A stretch of 7,224 nucleotides of DNA, taken from Parcubacteria group bacterium (GTDB taxonomy: Bacteria > Patescibacteriota > Patescibacteriia > UBA2169). Within the stretch, counting starts at the first letter, position 1, and every line of letters begins with the position of its first letter. The notes beneath the pieces are model-generated. The model saw nothing but the letters and a program-made list of their open reading frames with translations, was not told where the DNA came from and searched no databases. A program made the position numbers and the translations under genes. The stretch spans positions 1 to 7,224 of the forward strand of contig JACOVK010000027.1 of assembly GCA_016177305.1 (NCBI GenBank), given 5' to 3'. Positions 1-4,991 of this stretch are shown in pieces.

Positions 1-806
1 ACCGGCTTTGATTCTCCGGTGACCATTGATTCGTTTACGTCTGATTCACCATCAACAATTTGACCGTCAGCCGGAATTTTCGCCCCGGGCCGCGCCAGGA
101 CAACGTCACCCTCCCTTAATTCGGACAGCTGAACCGTTGCCGGTTGGCCGTTGCGGATTACCTCGGCAGTATCCGGAAGCAGTTTTGACAGTTCTTTGAG
201 CGCGCCCTGCGCACCGCGTACCGCGCGCATCTCAAGCCAGTGACCCAAGAGCATGATGGTGATAAGGGTCGTCAACTCCCAGAACAGGGCTTCCGCGCCC
301 GCAAAAACCGCGTACACGCTCCAAAGGTATGCGGCTGAAATGGCAATGCCAATGAGCGTCATCATGCCCGGCAGGCGGCCCCGAATCTCGCGCCATGCTC
401 CGGCGAGGAATACCCAGCCCCCGTAGAAAAACACGATTGAACCGAGTATCAAAGGCAGATAGTCTGAACCGGAAAAATCCGGCGGAGACCAGCTGAAAAT
501 CTCCTCAACAACATCCGCGTACAGCACCACCGGAACCGTGAGTATAAGGCTCACCCAAAACTTGCGCAAAAACATGGCCGTGCTGTGGCCGGCGTGCTTA
601 TCATAGCCAGCGTGGTCCATTGCCCCCTTTTTCTCTTTTGCGGGAACGAGGTTCATCCCGCATTCCGGGCACATACCCGGCCTGTCTTGAATAACTTCCG
701 GATGCATGGGGCAGGTGTAGGTTTTGGACTCGGGTGTGTTGCGGTCCGCCGGAGCCGGACCGGTTGAGCAACAATCGTGGGTTGTGGTGTGGTGTGTGTG
801 ATCCAT
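1..806 (-). CDS. copB: CopB-type heavy-metal (copper) P1B ATPase, N-terminal part, cut by window edge
   Basis: Membrane ATPase expected to export copper or silver ions at the cost of ATP. The visible 268 residues begin with a His/Cys-rich tail (MDHTHHTTTHDCC), then a small heavy-metal-binding domain (about residues 30-55: YTCPMHPE, then CPECGMNLVP), a second His patch (about 64-74), membrane helices (about 80-190, including PGMMTLIGIAISAAYLWSV), and the actuator domain with PADGQ and the TGES phosphatase motif at residues 263-266. The catalytic DKTG and the CPx transmembrane motif lie beyond the edge, so ion specificity cannot be read directly. The gene is last in a minus-strand cluster of envelope proteins. 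The start is uncertain: ATG codons at 854, 830 and 806 are all in frame and none has a strong SD. I chose 806 because it gives the usual His-rich N-terminus. The start at 854 would follow the upstream stop by only 5 nt. Confidence 0.93.
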   Translation of the reverse strand, partial: MDHTHHTTTHDCCSTGPAPADRNTPESKTYTCPMHPEVIQDRPGMCPECGMNLVPAKEKKGAMDHAGYDKHAGHSTAMFLRKFWVSLILTVPVVLYADVVEEIFSWSPPDFSGSDYLPLILGSIVFFYGGWVFLAGAWREIRGRLPGMMTLIGIAISAAYLWSVYAVFAGAEALFWELTTLITIMLLGHWLEMRAVRGAQGALKELSKLLPDTAEVIRNGQPATVQLSELREGDVVLARPGAKIPADGQIVDGESDVNESMVTGESKP

Positions 807-859
807 GCGGAGCCGGACGAAGCCTTTCATCAGCACTTCATCCGGCCGGCGCATAGCGC

Positions 860-1120
860 CTACTTCTCAAACCGGTTCCAGAGCCAAGCAAACACCCAGC
901 CCGTGATATACCCGAACACGAACGCGAGGATAACCCCGAGAATCGCGATGCCGAGCGAGAACGCGCCCACCGTGTAGTCGCCCGCCACAAAGTGCTTGGC
1001 GCTCCACCAGTCCGCGAGCTGTTGCCCGGCTCCCGCGGCCACCGCGAGCACCCACCCGAGGTGCATGAGGCCGAACAGAGAGCCGAGCGAAAGCCCGGCG
1101 GTCTTTTGCGAAAGTTTCAT
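860..1120 (-). CDS. Small two-helix inner-membrane protein, possibly DUF5676-like
   Basis: An 86-residue protein with two hydrophobic stretches (about residues 10-31 and 53-81) separated by a polar segment containing QQLADWW and HF. It ends in a positively flanked tail, WNRFEK. Small proteins of this form, often named DUF5676 or 'bacteriophage holin' in databases, occur in patescibacterial genomes; I give that family link from memory and am not certain of it. No Cys is present and there are only two His, so it is unlikely to bind metal itself. It sits directly before copB, 45 nt after the preceding gene, and has a strong SD at 1124-1131. Position suggests an accessory or assembly role for the ATPase, but that is inference. 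Confidence 0.8.
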   Translation of the reverse strand: MKLSQKTAGLSLGSLFGLMHLGWVLAVAAGAGQQLADWWSAKHFVAGDYTVGAFSLGIAILGVILAFVFGYITGWVFAWLWNRFEK

Positions 1121-1123
1121 AGT

Positions 1124-1131
1124 CCCCCTTT
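1124..1131 (-). promoter_or_regulatory. Strong ribosome binding site for the 860-1120 gene
   Basis: On the minus strand AAAGGGGG lies three bases before the ATG at 1120. It is one of few clear SD sequences in the window and supports this start. Confidence 0.6.
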
Positions 1132-1165
1132 CATTAACGCGCCGGCCGACTAACCGACGAAAAAT

Positions 1166-1417
1166 TTACTTCACGCGCTTCCAGAGATAGGCCGCAAGGA
1201 GCCCGAGTACCAGCCATACGAGCGCTGTGGTGACGGTTGAGATGGCAAGCCCGGTTCCGCCGTAGCCCATCATTCCCCCTCCCCAACTACCCATCATGCC
1301 GCCGAATCCGGAGCCGAATCCGGAACAGTTAAAAGAACCGTCCGAATCAGCAAATGCCGAAGCCGGAACCAGTGCCGCAAATGCGGCAAACGTTACGAAC
1401 AGAGAACGTAATCGCAT
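1166..1417 (-). CDS. Exported Met/Gly-rich small protein with C-terminal membrane helix
   Basis: An 83-residue protein. Residues 1-23 form a typical signal peptide (MRLRS basic start, hydrophobic core, ASAFA before D24). Residues 30-55 are low-complexity and rich in Gly and Met (GGMMGSWGGGMMGYGG) with a single Cys31. Residues about 58-78 form a membrane helix followed by WKRVK, so the Gly/Met part should face outward. Paired methionines in a Gly-rich segment are a known way to bind Cu(I) or Ag(I) outside the cytoplasm. With copB two genes downstream, a metal-binding role is plausible but not shown. It could also be a structural peptide. The gene has its own likely promoter at 1442-1450. Confidence 0.8.
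   Translation of the reverse strand: MRLRSLFVTFAAFAALVPASAFADSDGSFNCSGFGSGFGGMMGSWGGGMMGYGGTGLAISTVTTALVWLVLGLLAAYLWKRVK
1301..1324. repeat. Perfect 12-bp tandem duplication in a coding region
   Basis: GCCGAATCCGGA occurs twice back to back. Read on the minus strand it encodes Ser-Gly-Phe-Gly twice, just before the Met-rich segment of the small exported protein. It is a likely replication-slippage site that lengthens the Gly-rich linker in frame. Confidence 0.85.
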
Positions 1418-1441
1418 ATGTTTTGTTGTTAATTACTGTTG

Positions 1442-1450
1442 AGTATAGCA
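1442..1450 (-). promoter_or_regulatory. Extended -10 promoter before the Met-rich protein gene
   Basis: The minus strand reads TGC-TATACT at 1450-1442, which matches an extended -10 (TGn plus a 5-of-6 hexamer). No convincing -35 is found 17 bp upstream, as expected for extended -10 promoters. Transcription would begin near 1435, giving a leader of about 17 nt before the ATG at 1417. This suggests the last three genes can be expressed independently of the upstream part of the cluster. Confidence 0.45.
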
Positions 1451-1469
1451 TATCACACACGCCGTGCGC

Positions 1470-2414
1470 CTACACCCCGCACCCGCCCCCGCCGCCGGAC
1501 GAAACCGGCTCAACTTGGGCTGCGATGCTCTGGTACCCAGTACTTGACGAGAAGTCGTACCCCAGGATTTCCTTCGGAGCGGCGTCTTGCCACGAGAGGC
1601 CCTGCGCGCCGAGGTACTTGGCAATGGTGAGGTAGGTCTCCGGGAACCAGTATGCGTTTACCGCGAGCGCGTATTGGTACATCTCCTCTTCGCCCACGCC
1701 TTGGCTCGCCAAGAGCTCCAGAAGCCCGAGCATTGCCATGCCATGGTTGCAGTCCGGAAAGTACACCGAGTTGCCGCAGCACGGGCGGTAAATCCCCTGG
1801 GCGACCCGCTCAACGAGTGATTGCTGCTCCGGAGTGAGTGTTACGAACTCGTGCATGCTGTAGTGGTCCATGGGATCCCCGATTGCTAACGTCCACCCGC
1901 CGGTTGAGGCGAACCTGCCCGCTCCCCCGTACTCCGGATCCTGCATGGGGCCCTCATCAAGGATCGGGTTCTTGTTGGCAAGCCCGAACGCCCACAGCAC
2001 ATTCAAGAGCACATCCGCGTTTTGCGGAGTGATGCGGAGCGGCTCGGCAAGCGTTCCGGAAAGCATGGCCTGCTCCTCCTCGGTGAGGCCGCCGCGGTTT
2101 TGGTAGATTGACTCAAACGCCTGCTGGTCAATGGCCCCGCTTGAGACCATCTTGCTCCCGAGGTCTCCCCAGGCAACCGGAAGCAGAACCCCTTGCTCCG
2201 GAATCACGGCCGCAGCATAGGTACTGATGTCAGCGGCTCCGACACCTTGCCCGAAAGCGTCCGCGCCGACTGGAGCGTCGCGGCCGCTTGAGCGCTCCAC
2301 GCCGCGGCTGAACCGGGGCGTAATGCGGACCACAAACAACGCATTAAAGAGAAACACCGCAAGCACAACAAGCGTTGTGGTGCGCCAGAACGAAACTGAT
2401 GTAGGTAATTTCAT
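1470..2414 (-). CDS. Exported or membrane-anchored protein with PCCGNS...DCNHG motif, unknown function
   Basis: A 314-residue protein. An N-terminal hydrophobic segment (about residues 12-30, TTLVVLAVFLFNALFVV) should anchor or export it. A polar linker (about 33-62) follows, then a mostly helical domain. The striking element is at residues 211-225: PCCGNS, six residues on DCNHG, giving Cys212, Cys213, Cys222 and His224, a likely metal or redox site. His184 and His188 (DHYSMHEF) precede it. The chain ends in Ser-Ser, five Gly and CGV, so there is another Cys at 312. I recall similar hypothetical proteins in Patescibacteria but no named family. The gene starts 18 nt after the upstream stop, with no visible SD. 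An envelope metal-binding role is inferred from Cys/His content and from copB/DUF411 neighbours. Confidence 0.85.
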   Translation of the reverse strand: MKLPTSVSFWRTTTLVVLAVFLFNALFVVRITPRFSRGVERSSGRDAPVGADAFGQGVGAADISTYAAAVIPEQGVLLPVAWGDLGSKMVSSGAIDQQAFESIYQNRGGLTEEEQAMLSGTLAEPLRITPQNADVLLNVLWAFGLANKNPILDEGPMQDPEYGGAGRFASTGGWTLAIGDPMDHYSMHEFVTLTPEQQSLVERVAQGIYRPCCGNSVYFPDCNHGMAMLGLLELLASQGVGEEEMYQYALAVNAYWFPETYLTIAKYLGAQGLSWQDAAPKEILGYDFSSSTGYQSIAAQVEPVSSGGGGGCGV

Positions 2415-2432
2415 ATGAATGCAAGTAACGGA

Positions 2433-2969
2433 TTATTCAATGCAGCAGTCAAAGACCTTTTTGACTATATCCCCGAGCGAACCGAGAAAGCCTTGCGGTT
2501 TGGCGTCATGAACGTTGAGCGCGTGCTCATCAATCTTTTTAACATCCCTGACTGACACGAGCTTTAGGTTGATGCCCCAGAACAGCGAGTAAAGGCCATA
2601 CGCCTTGCCGAACAGGTCATGCGCCTCGTCATTCCGCCCCAACCCGAGGGCTTTGGTGCCGACTTCCATGAGGCGCATGCATGCGGCGAGCAAGTGCTTT
2701 GAGATGCACCACACCTCGCCCTCGTACTCTTTGATGATCTTTTTCAGGAGCTCCTTGCGCATCTCGCGCACCTCGGCAATCATATCATAGTACTCATGCT
2801 TGCCGGTCTTGGCTCCGGTGAAGAAAAAGTGCTCTTCAATGGAAACCAGGTTCATGATGGCAATGGACAAATCCTGGTCAGACGACAAATCCATCTTATC
2901 CTGCTTTTTCATGGCATCCACGCGTGCCACGAACTCGTTCAGGCGTTGCATATCAGTAGCATCAGCCAT
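2433..2969 (-). CDS. Soluble all-helical protein of unknown function, ending in Cys-Cys
   Basis: A 178-residue protein without signal peptide or membrane helix, so probably cytoplasmic. The sequence is predicted helical nearly throughout: residues 5-25, 33-51 (IAIMNLVSIEEHFFFTG), 58-82 rich in Lys/Glu, 84-110 (EGEVWCISKHLLAACMRLMEVG) and 113-140. Possible metal ligands are Glu45, Glu46, His47, Cys88, His92, Cys97 and the terminal FDCCIE (Cys175, Cys176). An alpha-helical bundle is a reasonable guess. I do not recognise a named family, though I believe similar proteins occur in Parcubacteria. It starts 4 nt after the upstream stop without an SD, so it is probably cotranscribed with the genes on either side. 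Confidence 0.85.
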   Translation of the reverse strand: MADATDMQRLNEFVARVDAMKKQDKMDLSSDQDLSIAIMNLVSIEEHFFFTGAKTGKHEYYDMIAEVREMRKELLKKIIKEYEGEVWCISKHLLAACMRLMEVGTKALGLGRNDEAHDLFGKAYGLYSLFWGINLKLVSVRDVKKIDEHALNVHDAKPQGFLGSLGDIVKKVFDCCIE

Positions 2970-2973
2970 AGGG

Positions 2974-3495
2974 TTAGGTGGTTACTTCAACAAGCACAAG
3001 GCTGACAAAAAGCAGCAGTATGACAACGAGGACCCCCTGGAATGGAACATGCCTGCCGGAACGGAGGCTCGTGAGGCTGCGGGAAGCATATGGGCTCGCC
3101 AGGACAAGGAGGCCGCCCAAGACCGCACCGATGAGCACATTCGGAATCACGAGCGTGGTTCCGTACTGCCCGATCCCTGCCAGGTAGAGCCCGCGCGCGC
3201 CGGGCAGAAACGGGGCAACCGGCGCGACAGTCGTGGCAAACACCAAGAACGCGATTGCCAGGCGCTGGCCGCGGAAATACTGGACCCGGATGAGCTTCGC
3301 CATCCACATGCCGAGCGCGAGGCTGGCCGCTCCAAGGGCAATGCCCACGGACAGCGAGGAAACGCCGAGCTGGTACGCGCCAAGCCCGATGGCAACCGCG
3401 CCTGCGGTGCACAGGGGGCAGTGCGCGAGTACCAACTTTGGCACGCCCGCCCCGAACGCCGCAGCAATAAGCGCATAGTACGTGTTTCGCCTCAT
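2974..3495 (-). CDS. Multi-spanning membrane protein with N-terminal HCPLC motif
   Basis: A 173-residue integral membrane protein. The first 24 residues form a signal-like hydrophobic segment ending LVLAHCPLC; the motif His25-Cys26-Pro-Leu-Cys29 would then lie at the outer membrane face, a plausible thiol redox or metal site. Further hydrophobic segments lie at about residues 31-65 (one or two helices), 77-96, 113-134 and 152-171. I do not assign a named family. The CxxC next to a His resembles thioredoxin-type or copper-binding sites, but no such fold is evident. It begins 3 nt after the DUF411 gene and has an AGGAG SD that overlaps that gene's stop, so the two should be translated together. 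Confidence 0.85.
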   Translation of the reverse strand: MRRNTYYALIAAAFGAGVPKLVLAHCPLCTAGAVAIGLGAYQLGVSSLSVGIALGAASLALGMWMAKLIRVQYFRGQRLAIAFLVFATTVAPVAPFLPGARGLYLAGIGQYGTTLVIPNVLIGAVLGGLLVLASPYASRSLTSLRSGRHVPFQGVLVVILLLFVSLVLVEVTT

Positions 3496-3498
3496 ACG

Positions 3499-3972
3499 CT
3501 ACTCCTGGTACCGCGAAACGTCTCCGTTGCCAGTAAAGCCGTACACCGGAAGCTCGCCCCGCGCCACCCCGCCCATGCCCGGAGCGCCTGCAGGCATGCC
3601 GGGCAAGGCAAGACCCGCGATTTCAGGTTTTTCGGAAAGCATGCTCATAATGCTCTCAACCGGAACATGGCCCTCGGAAACATAGTCCCCGATCACCGTG
3701 GTGTGGCAGCTCTCAAGCCCTCCAGGAATTCCGTACTGCTCTTTGATGGCAGTGAGATCATCGTGGTTCTGGACCTCAACCTCAAACCCCTTGCGTTTGA
3801 GGTAGGTGATGTAGTTGGCACAGCACCCGCACGCCGGAGTCTTGTGCACCACCGCAGCCATCGGGGCAGTAACCCCGGGAACGCGCGAATCAGCGGAATT
3901 AAACGACTGCTGGAGCAGAACCGTTCCACCGATCCCTGCGACAACCGCAACAGCGATAATAACTCTTTTCAT
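3499..3972 (-). CDS. DUF411 metal-binding protein, exported
   Basis: A 157-residue protein of the DUF411 family, which is associated with copper resistance loci. Residues 5-20 form an N-terminal hydrophobic signal or anchor. The family's hallmark sequence follows: VVHKTPACGCCANY (Cys48, Cys50, Cys51), a thioredoxin-like beta-alpha unit with FEVEVQNHDDL, then ESCHTTVIGDYVSEGHVP (Cys89, His90, His102) and the conserved GLALPGMPAGAPGM at 120-133. The Cys and His residues are the probable ligands. The exact biochemical role of DUF411 is not settled; copper binding in the periplasm-equivalent space is the usual proposal. Its length is normal for the family. It lies 91 nt downstream of the preceding gene, across a terminator-like hairpin, so it may be regulated separately. 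Confidence 0.93.
   Translation of the reverse strand: MKRVIIAVAVVAGIGGTVLLQQSFNSADSRVPGVTAPMAAVVHKTPACGCCANYITYLKRKGFEVEVQNHDDLTAIKEQYGIPGGLESCHTTVIGDYVSEGHVPVESIMSMLSEKPEIAGLALPGMPAGAPGMGGVARGELPVYGFTGNGDVSRYQE
3502..3506 (-). promoter_or_regulatory. SD of the HCPLC gene, overlapping the DUF411 stop region
   Basis: AGGAG on the minus strand lies 6 nt before the ATG at 3495 and immediately before the DUF411 TAG. Ribosomes finishing DUF411 can re-initiate directly, which supports the start at 3495. Confidence 0.6.
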
Positions 3973-4008
3973 AGATACTCGTCATTAGAAGACAACTCAT
4001 TGCAACCC

Positions 4009-4051
4009 AAAAAACGCGACAAAAAAAACCTTTGTGGTCCGCTTGGTCGCG
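4009..4051 (-). terminator. Weak terminator or attenuator-like hairpin between first and second island genes
   Basis: On the minus strand CGCGAC (4051-4046) can pair with GTCGCG (4020-4015), which is followed at once by six T (4014-4009). The 25-nt loop holds a further run of eight T. The stem is GC-rich but short, and the loop is large, so efficiency is doubtful. Placed in the 91-nt gap before DUF411, it could attenuate read-through from the leaderless first gene. I see no good promoter in the gap; the best candidate is TTGGGT/TAATGA with a 17-bp spacer ending near 3980, and it is weak. Confidence 0.35.
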
Positions 4052-4063
4052 CTCGTTCAAACA

Positions 4064-4480
4064 TTAAAACGTTTTTGGATGCAAAATACCCTGCGAAAAC
4101 AGATATACGTACGGCGAAAACAACCGCGTGCCGCCGTACCTGCGGTCAGGCCGGCCGCGGTACGGAAACAGGGCGTACGCGCGGAGGGGGACGAACGGAA
4201 AAAAGATGACCAGCGCGAGAATAAGCAGCAACACGTACGCGGTCGGGAGCGCGGACGCAAACTGCGCGTGCGCCAGGGCGCTCCCCGCGGCATGGTCAAG
4301 GGCGCAGCAATCGCCGCTCCCCGCGGGGAGCGGCATGGCGCCGTGCGAAGCATCGTGGCCGACCGGGCTTGCATGGGCGAGCGTCAATCCGCGGCACGAA
4401 AAAGCGAACGCCAGGATCAGGAGTGCGGCGATGCTTGCGTACTGGCGGCAGGAAAGCGGTTGTGCGCGGAATGCGGTCAT
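4064..4480 (-). CDS. His/Cys-containing small membrane protein, first gene of the metal island
   Basis: A 138-residue protein from the start I prefer (140 if the ATG at 4486 is used). A hydrophobic helix near residues 16-36 is followed by an outward loop with several His and a Cys pair (HASPVGHDASHG, later GDCCALDH and LAHAQ), then a second helix (about 79-100, YVLLLILALVIFFPFVP) and a basic tail. The loop resembles the His/Cys-bearing segments of small exported copper-resistance proteins, but I cannot name a family. The promoter at 4515-4487 has its -10 ending at 4487, directly against the first ATG. Transcription should start near the second ATG at 4480, so the mRNA is probably leaderless and the protein begins MTAFRAQPL. 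Confidence 0.72.
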   Translation of the reverse strand: MTAFRAQPLSCRQYASIAALLILAFAFSCRGLTLAHASPVGHDASHGAMPLPAGSGDCCALDHAAGSALAHAQFASALPTAYVLLLILALVIFFPFVPLRAYALFPYRGRPDRRYGGTRLFSPYVYLFSQGILHPKTF

Positions 4481-4486
4481 GGCCAT

Positions 4487-4515
4487 AGTATACCACGAGC
4501 CAAATGCAGAATCAA
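4487..4515 (-). promoter_or_regulatory. Promoter of the metal island, leaderless arrangement
   Basis: Minus-strand TTGATT (4515-4510) and TATACT (4492-4487) are separated by exactly 17 bp, scoring 4 of 6 and 5 of 6 against the sigma-70-type consensus. Six or seven bases downstream of the -10 is the ATG at 4480. The -35 lies just after the T-run of the preceding terminator, so the unit is insulated from upstream. The 17-bp spacer argues against MerR/CueR-type control, which uses a longer spacer, and no operator-like dyad is obvious. Confidence 0.7.
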
Positions 4516-4521
4516 CAATCC

Positions 4522-4565
4522 AACAAAAACACGAACCCCGTCTCGCCGAATCGGCGGACGGGGTT
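4522..4565 (-). terminator. Strong intrinsic terminator of the ncRNA unit
   Basis: On the minus strand 4565-4552 pairs with 4548-4534: AACCCCGTC with GACGGGGTT, and CGCCG with CGGCG, with one bulged A at 4543 and a three-base ATT loop. That is 14 mostly G-C pairs. A T-rich tract GTTTTTGTT (4530-4522) follows. The plus strand lacks a T-run after the hairpin, so termination is for minus-strand transcripts only. Confidence 0.85.
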
Positions 4566-4599
4566 ACGCGTGTGAGGAATCTACATCAGTAGACATCAT
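4564..4599 (-). CDS. Possible 11-codon peptide ORF with strong SD, ending on the terminator
   Basis: ATG ATG at 4599-4594 opens MMSTDVDSSHA, stopping with TAA at 4566-4564. A strong SD (AGGAAAGGAG, 4613-4604) lies 4 nt from the first and 7 nt from the second ATG. The stop codon falls on the first bases of the terminator stem, as in leader-peptide attenuators. The peptide has no repeated amino acid to explain attenuation. A 29-codon ORF in another frame (4675-4586, MAKGGPPRLWCSHNK..., ending MHDVY) overlaps it. Either or both may be chance; the SD is the only real support. Confidence 0.25.
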   Translation of the reverse strand: MMSTDVDSSHA

Positions 4600-4663
4600 G
4601 CATCTCCTTTCCTCGTTCTCTTAGCCCGCTTTTGTTGTGACTACACCACAAACGAGGCGGACC

Positions 4664-4854
4664 ACCCTTTGCCATAGTGTTTCCCTGAATGAAATGGGCA
4701 TGGGCCGCGTATACCCGCACGCAAGAATGTTCCTGCTCTGTGGTGGTACGCGAACCTGGGAATGCCCTGGGTAATCCGCAGCCTGACACCCGCGGGCGCA
4801 GGCAATTTGGATTCCCAAGAGGCACAGTTGTCGAAAACCTATGGGCAAAGAGCT
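4664..4854 (-). ncRNA. Structured RNA about 190 nt, 6S-like geometry, family unknown
   Basis: The RNA would start near 4854, seven bases after a perfect TATAAT. Its first bases pair with bases about 170 nt later: 4853-4839 with 4677-4664 (GCTCTTTGCC and ATAG against CTATGGCAAAGGGT, one bulged C), continuing 4838-4833 with 4684-4679 (GTTTTC/GGAAAC) after one bulged A. This gives about 20 bp. Inside are hairpins at 4818-4807 (TTGG-GAAT-CCAA) and 4803-4781 (GCCTG/CAGGC with an inner stem), and a long arm from 4767 to 4696 (GGGCAT/ATGCCC, CGCGTA/TACGCG, tip GCAGGA/TCTTGC). The 3' side of the central loop is short (ATTTCATTCAG). Paired ends, internal bubble and about 190 nt resemble 6S RNA, but the branched 5' side is unusual. 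It is not tmRNA, SRP or RNase P by motif. The primary transcript probably continues to the terminator at 4522 (about 330 nt). Alternative: a structured mRNA leader. Confidence 0.55.
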
Positions 4855-4860
4855 ATCTCT

Positions 4861-4889
4861 ATTATAGCGCAAAACAAGCTGCTGCGCAA
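4861..4889 (-). promoter_or_regulatory. Near-consensus promoter of the structured RNA
   Basis: Minus-strand TTGCGC (4889-4884) and a perfect TATAAT (4866-4861) with a 17-bp spacer form the best promoter in the window. Start is predicted near 4854. A 10-bp perfect palindrome CTAAGCTTAG lies upstream at 4915-4906 and could be a binding site. The strength fits an abundant RNA. The stretch 4890-4991 holds nothing else I can name; a weak hairpin (GCCG-AAAAG-CGGC, 4989-4977) right after the micro-ORF stop has no T-run. Confidence 0.8.
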
Positions 4890-4991
4890 GGCAACGCCCC
4901 TTTGGCTAAGCTTAGGAAAACCAAACGATATTTATCAACAGGTTGTGCACGGAGGCCCGCCGGATTTATGCGTTTCGCCGCTTTTCGGCCA

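Noticed and set aside
2800..4209. Plus-strand 469-codon ORF opposite the DUF411 and HCPLC genes
   Set aside because: It is the shadow of three convincing minus-strand genes. Its composition is low-complexity (Arg, Lys, Ala, Gly) and it has no domain; DUF411 motifs on the other strand are unmistakable.
4480..4515. A CueR/MerR-type operator at the metal island promoter
   Set aside because: The spacer is 17 bp rather than 19-20 and no dyad such as ACCTTCC...GGAAGGT is present. Small palindromes (GTATAC, ATGGCCAT) are too short to argue from.
4664..4854. Reading the structured RNA as tmRNA, RNase P RNA or SRP RNA
   Set aside because: There is no GGGG...CCA tRNA-like ends or tag ending in AA for tmRNA, no paired CR-I/CR-V motifs for RNase P (GAGGAAAG occurs near 4611 but alone and on the wrong side), and no GGAAGGAAGCAG-type SRP motif.
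4586..4872. Minus-strand 79- and 83-codon ORFs in the RNA region
   Set aside because: They begin within or close to the predicted RNA 5' end, have no SD or family resemblance, and the region is better explained by RNA structure. Only the short SD-led ORFs near the terminator were kept, at low confidence.
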